Notes under the pieces: model-generated
The model's input: only the letters and a program-made list of their open reading frames with translations
Told to the model about the DNA's origin: nothing
Databases searched by the model: none
Shown: one piece after another, positions 62,048 to 64,000 of the stretch
Numbering within the stretch: the first letter of the stretch is position 1
Layout of the letters: each line of letters begins with the position of its first letter
Position numbers and translations under genes: made by a program
NCBI RefSeq assembly: GCF_019969685.1
Contig: NZ_JAHXYZ010000003.1
Span: forward strand, 1-64,000
DNA: 64,000 nt
DNA from: Microbacterium sp. EST19A
GTDB taxonomy: Bacteria; Actinomycetota; Actinomycetes; Actinomycetales; Microbacteriaceae
Reading direction: 5' to 3'

Positions 62048-62986
62048 ATGAACCTCCGCGATATCCACACCCCCGTCCTGCTCGACCGCTGCGTCGAGCT
62101 GCTCGCTCCCGCCCTCCAGGCCGACGGAGCCGTCCTCGTCGACGCCACCCTCGGCATGGGCGGCCACTCCGAGGCGCTCCTCGAGCGCTTCCCCCGCATC
62201 CGGCTCGTCGGACTCGACCGGGACACGGACGCTCTCCGCATCGCCGGGGAGCGTCTCGCTCGTTTCGCAGATCGCATCACCCTCGTCCACACCGTCTACG
62301 ACGAGATCGGCCTGCATGCGCAGGGCGCAGCCGGCATCCTCTTCGACCTCGGTGTCTCCTCGCTGCAACTCGACGAGGCCGAGCGCGGATTCGCGTACTC
62401 GAAGGACGCTCCGCTCGACATGCGGATGGATCAGACCAACGGCGTCACCGCCGCCGACGTGATCGCCACCTACAGCGAAGGCAACCTGCGTCGCATCTTC
62501 GAGCGCTACGGCGAGGAGAAGCTCGCAGGAAGGTACGCGCGCTTCATCATCGAGGCACGGCAGAAGAAGCCGATCACCCGCTCCGGTGAGCTCGTCGACA
62601 TCCTCCAGGCCGCGACCCCGGCGGCGGCCCAGCGCGCCGGTCACCCGGCGAAGCGGGTCTTCCAGGCGCTGCGCATCGAGGTCAACACCGAACTGAACGT
62701 GCTCGCCGATGCGATCCCGTCGGCCATGGATGCCCTGAGCGTCGGCGGCCGCATCGTCGTGATGTCGTACCAGTCGCTGGAGGACCGCCTCGTCAAGCAG
62801 GCGTTCGCCGCAGCATCCGCCTCCACCGCTCCGGCCGGACTGCCGGTCGAGCTCCCCGAGCACGCTCCGCGCTTCCGCATCATCACCAAGGGCGCCGAGC
62901 TCGCCGACGACGACGAGCGGGCACGCAACCCGCGTGCGATCCCGGTGCGCCTGCGCGCCACCGAGAAACTGCGGGAGAGCGCATGA
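62048..62986 (+). CDS. rsmH: 16S rRNA (cytosine(1402)-N4)-methyltransferase RsmH
   Basis: The 312-residue enzyme methylates N4 of C1402 in 16S rRNA. It has [18 protein letters not shown] for SAM binding and [14 protein letters not shown] text reading [10 protein letters not shown], then [11 protein letters not shown], typical of RsmH/MraW. It begins 102 bp after mraZ in a gap without clear signals, and overlaps ftsL by ATGA. Confidence 0.95.
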   Translation: MNLRDIHTPVLLDRCVELLAPALQADGAVLVDATLGMGGHSEALLERFPRIRLVGLDRDTDALRIAGERLARFADRITLVHTVYDEIGLHAQGAAGILFDLGVSSLQLDEAERGFAYSKDAPLDMRMDQTNGVTAADVIATYSEGNLRRIFERYGEEKLAGRYARFIIEARQKKPITRSGELVDILQAATPAAAQRAGHPAKRVFQALRIEVNTELNVLADAIPSAMDALSVGGRIVVMSYQSLEDRLVKQAFAAASASTAPAGLPVELPEHAPRFRIITKGAELADDDERARNPRAIPVRLRATEKLRESA

Positions 62987-63549
62987 GCCTGAACGCCACC
63001 GTCCGCACGACGGTCCAGCCGGTCGCACCGGCACCCGCACGCACGCCGCAGCGCCGTCTGCAGCCCGTCACCCGCACGACGGCGCGCCGCAAGCCCAAGC
63101 TCGCCTACGCCCTCATCGCGCTCGGGGGAGCCCTCGCGATCGGCGCCGCTCAGATCGGACTGTCCCTCGCGATCACGCAGGACTCGTTCGCGCTGGCGGA
63201 CCTCGCCTCGCAGCAGCGCGAACTCGACCTGCGCACGCACGCGCTCCAGGAGGAACTGACCGGACTGAGCTCCCCGCAGGTGCTCGCGACCGGGGCGGCG
63301 GGCCTCGGCATGGTCGTGGCCGGCTCTCCCTCCTACCTCCGCCTGAGCGACGGGGCCGTGTTCGGCACCGGTGCCGGCGCGGACTGGACGTCGACCGTCG
63401 ATCCGGCGGGCGCCGGCGCGGTCGGCAACGCGCTGATCACCGCGCCGCCGCCCGAGACCCCGGTGGCCGAGGACGGCACCACCGTCCCGACCACGCAGGA
63501 CCTCCCTCCCGCCATCACCGACGGGCTTCCGAGCCCGACCACCCACTGA
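62983..63549 (+). CDS. ftsL: FtsL-like cell division protein
   Basis: The 188-residue bitopic membrane protein has a basic cytosolic N-terminus, one membrane helix (about 38-60, [20 protein letters not shown]) and a short coiled coil ([21 protein letters not shown]) before a Pro/Thr-rich extracellular tail. Sequence identity between FtsL proteins is low, so the name rests on topology and position between rsmH and ftsI. The tail of about 80 residues is longer than in E. coli FtsL. Confidence 0.82.
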   Translation: MSLNATVRTTVQPVAPAPARTPQRRLQPVTRTTARRKPKLAYALIALGGALAIGAAQIGLSLAITQDSFALADLASQQRELDLRTHALQEELTGLSSPQVLATGAAGLGMVVAGSPSYLRLSDGAVFGTGAGADWTSTVDPAGAGAVGNALITAPPPETPVAEDGTTVPTTQDLPPAITDGLPSPTTH

Positions 63550-63582
63550 CCTTCCGACTGCACCGATCGACGGAGAGATCGC

Positions 63583-64000
63583 ATGACGACAAGAGCCACC
63601 CGCGGCCCCCGGCGACGCACCGTCGTCGCCCTCGCCGTCATCCTCACGGTGCTGGCGACCTTCGTGGTGCGACTCGTCGACATCCAGGTGGTGAGCGCCG
63701 ACGAGCACGTCTCCGACTCGCTCCAGCACCTCGGCGCCGGTGACAAGATCTCCGGACAGCGCGGCTCGATCGTCGACTCCGGCGGCACGGTGCTCGCCTC
63801 GAGCGTGATGGTCTACGACGCGCAGCTCAGCCCCAAGGTGATCATGCTCCTCGAGGACAACGATCCCGAGCTGCCATGGGCCGAAGCGTCCGAGAAGATC
63901 GCCGCGGTCACAGGGCAGACCGGTGACGAGGTGCGCACCATCGTGGCCGACGCCCTGGCCGCGGACGCCGAGAGCCAGTACGCGCCGCTGAAGAAGTCGC
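63583..64000 (+). CDS. ftsI: Penicillin-binding protein 2 / FtsI (5' part only)
   Basis: The first 139 codons are present and the gene runs off the window. After a basic start (MTTRATRGPRRR) comes a membrane helix (about 13-31), then ISGQRGSIVDSGGTVLASSV, the RGxIxDRNG-like motif of class B PBPs (with Ser in place of Arg). The transpeptidase domain is not in the window. GGAGAG precedes the ATG. It would cross-link septal peptidoglycan with FtsW, FtsL and FtsQ. Confidence 0.88.
   Translation, partial: MTTRATRGPRRRTVVALAVILTVLATFVVRLVDIQVVSADEHVSDSLQHLGAGDKISGQRGSIVDSGGTVLASSVMVYDAQLSPKVIMLLEDNDPELPWAEASEKIAAVTGQTGDEVRTIVADALAADAESQYAPLKKS

Overview
The window looks like chromosomal DNA of a high-GC actinobacterium of the family Microbacteriaceae, most likely a Microbacterium or close relative. 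The evidence is the uniform high GC, the actinobacterial 5S rRNA and tRNA-Pro, and gene-order blocks also found in mycobacteria: the Rv1691-Rv1713 block, the garA-ftsR-merR block and the aroG/pknL/Rv2175c/idsA/mraZ block. Assignments rest on reading sequence and recalled families; no searches were run.

Layout. 1-160: 5S rRNA, the end of an rRNA operon, with a perfect palindromic terminator. 188-16372: a long, nearly all-plus-strand housekeeping run (39-bp-repeat protein, HAD phosphatase, small protein, tlyA, nadK, recN, pyrG, NUDIX, xerD, parA-scpA-scpB-rluB-tyrA-cmk-der), with genes mostly overlapping by 4-17 bp. 16449-31771: a more accessory stretch. It holds a NUDIX-NYN fusion, a DUF222/HNH protein behind a LexA-type box, an S4 protein, a lysoplasmalogenase, a GNAT/HhH pair, tRNA-Pro, two TetR modules with visible operators (quinone oxidoreductase; NCS1 permease plus amidohydrolase), a patatin-like protein, and a HelR-like RNA polymerase motor ATPase behind a rifamycin-associated element. 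31792-37618: the imuA-imuB-dnaE2 mutasome operon. 37764-41011: prepilin peptidase, a CYTH protein, and a type III polyketide synthase with a methyltransferase. 41075-51829: lpd, a CopC-like protein, GarA-like FHA protein, two MerR regulators, a ParA, pyruvate carboxylase, a MinD-like ATPase with a long acidic N-terminus, and def. 51905-61279: fadD, plsC, aroG, a PASTA kinase, a LysM protein, an Rv2175c-like protein, a polyprenyl synthase and a DUF3040 protein. 61349-64000: the start of the division and cell-wall cluster (mraZ, rsmH, ftsL, and a truncated ftsI-like gene).

How it fits together. Chromosome maintenance (ParA, ScpAB, XerD, RecN), translation factors (TlyA, RluB, Der, Def) and central metabolism (PyrG, pyruvate carboxylase, Lpd, AroG, TyrA) are interleaved with wall and division genes controlled by MraZ and a Ser/Thr kinase. 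Three stress circuits can be read from DNA motifs: a near-consensus SOS box at the HNH gene, a degenerate one at imuA, and a 17-of-19 match to the rifamycin-associated element at helR. A recurrent promoter form, TANNNT followed 6-8 bp later by ATG or GTG, appears before at least 14 genes and implies widespread leaderless mRNAs. No insertion sequence, prophage or CRISPR array was seen.
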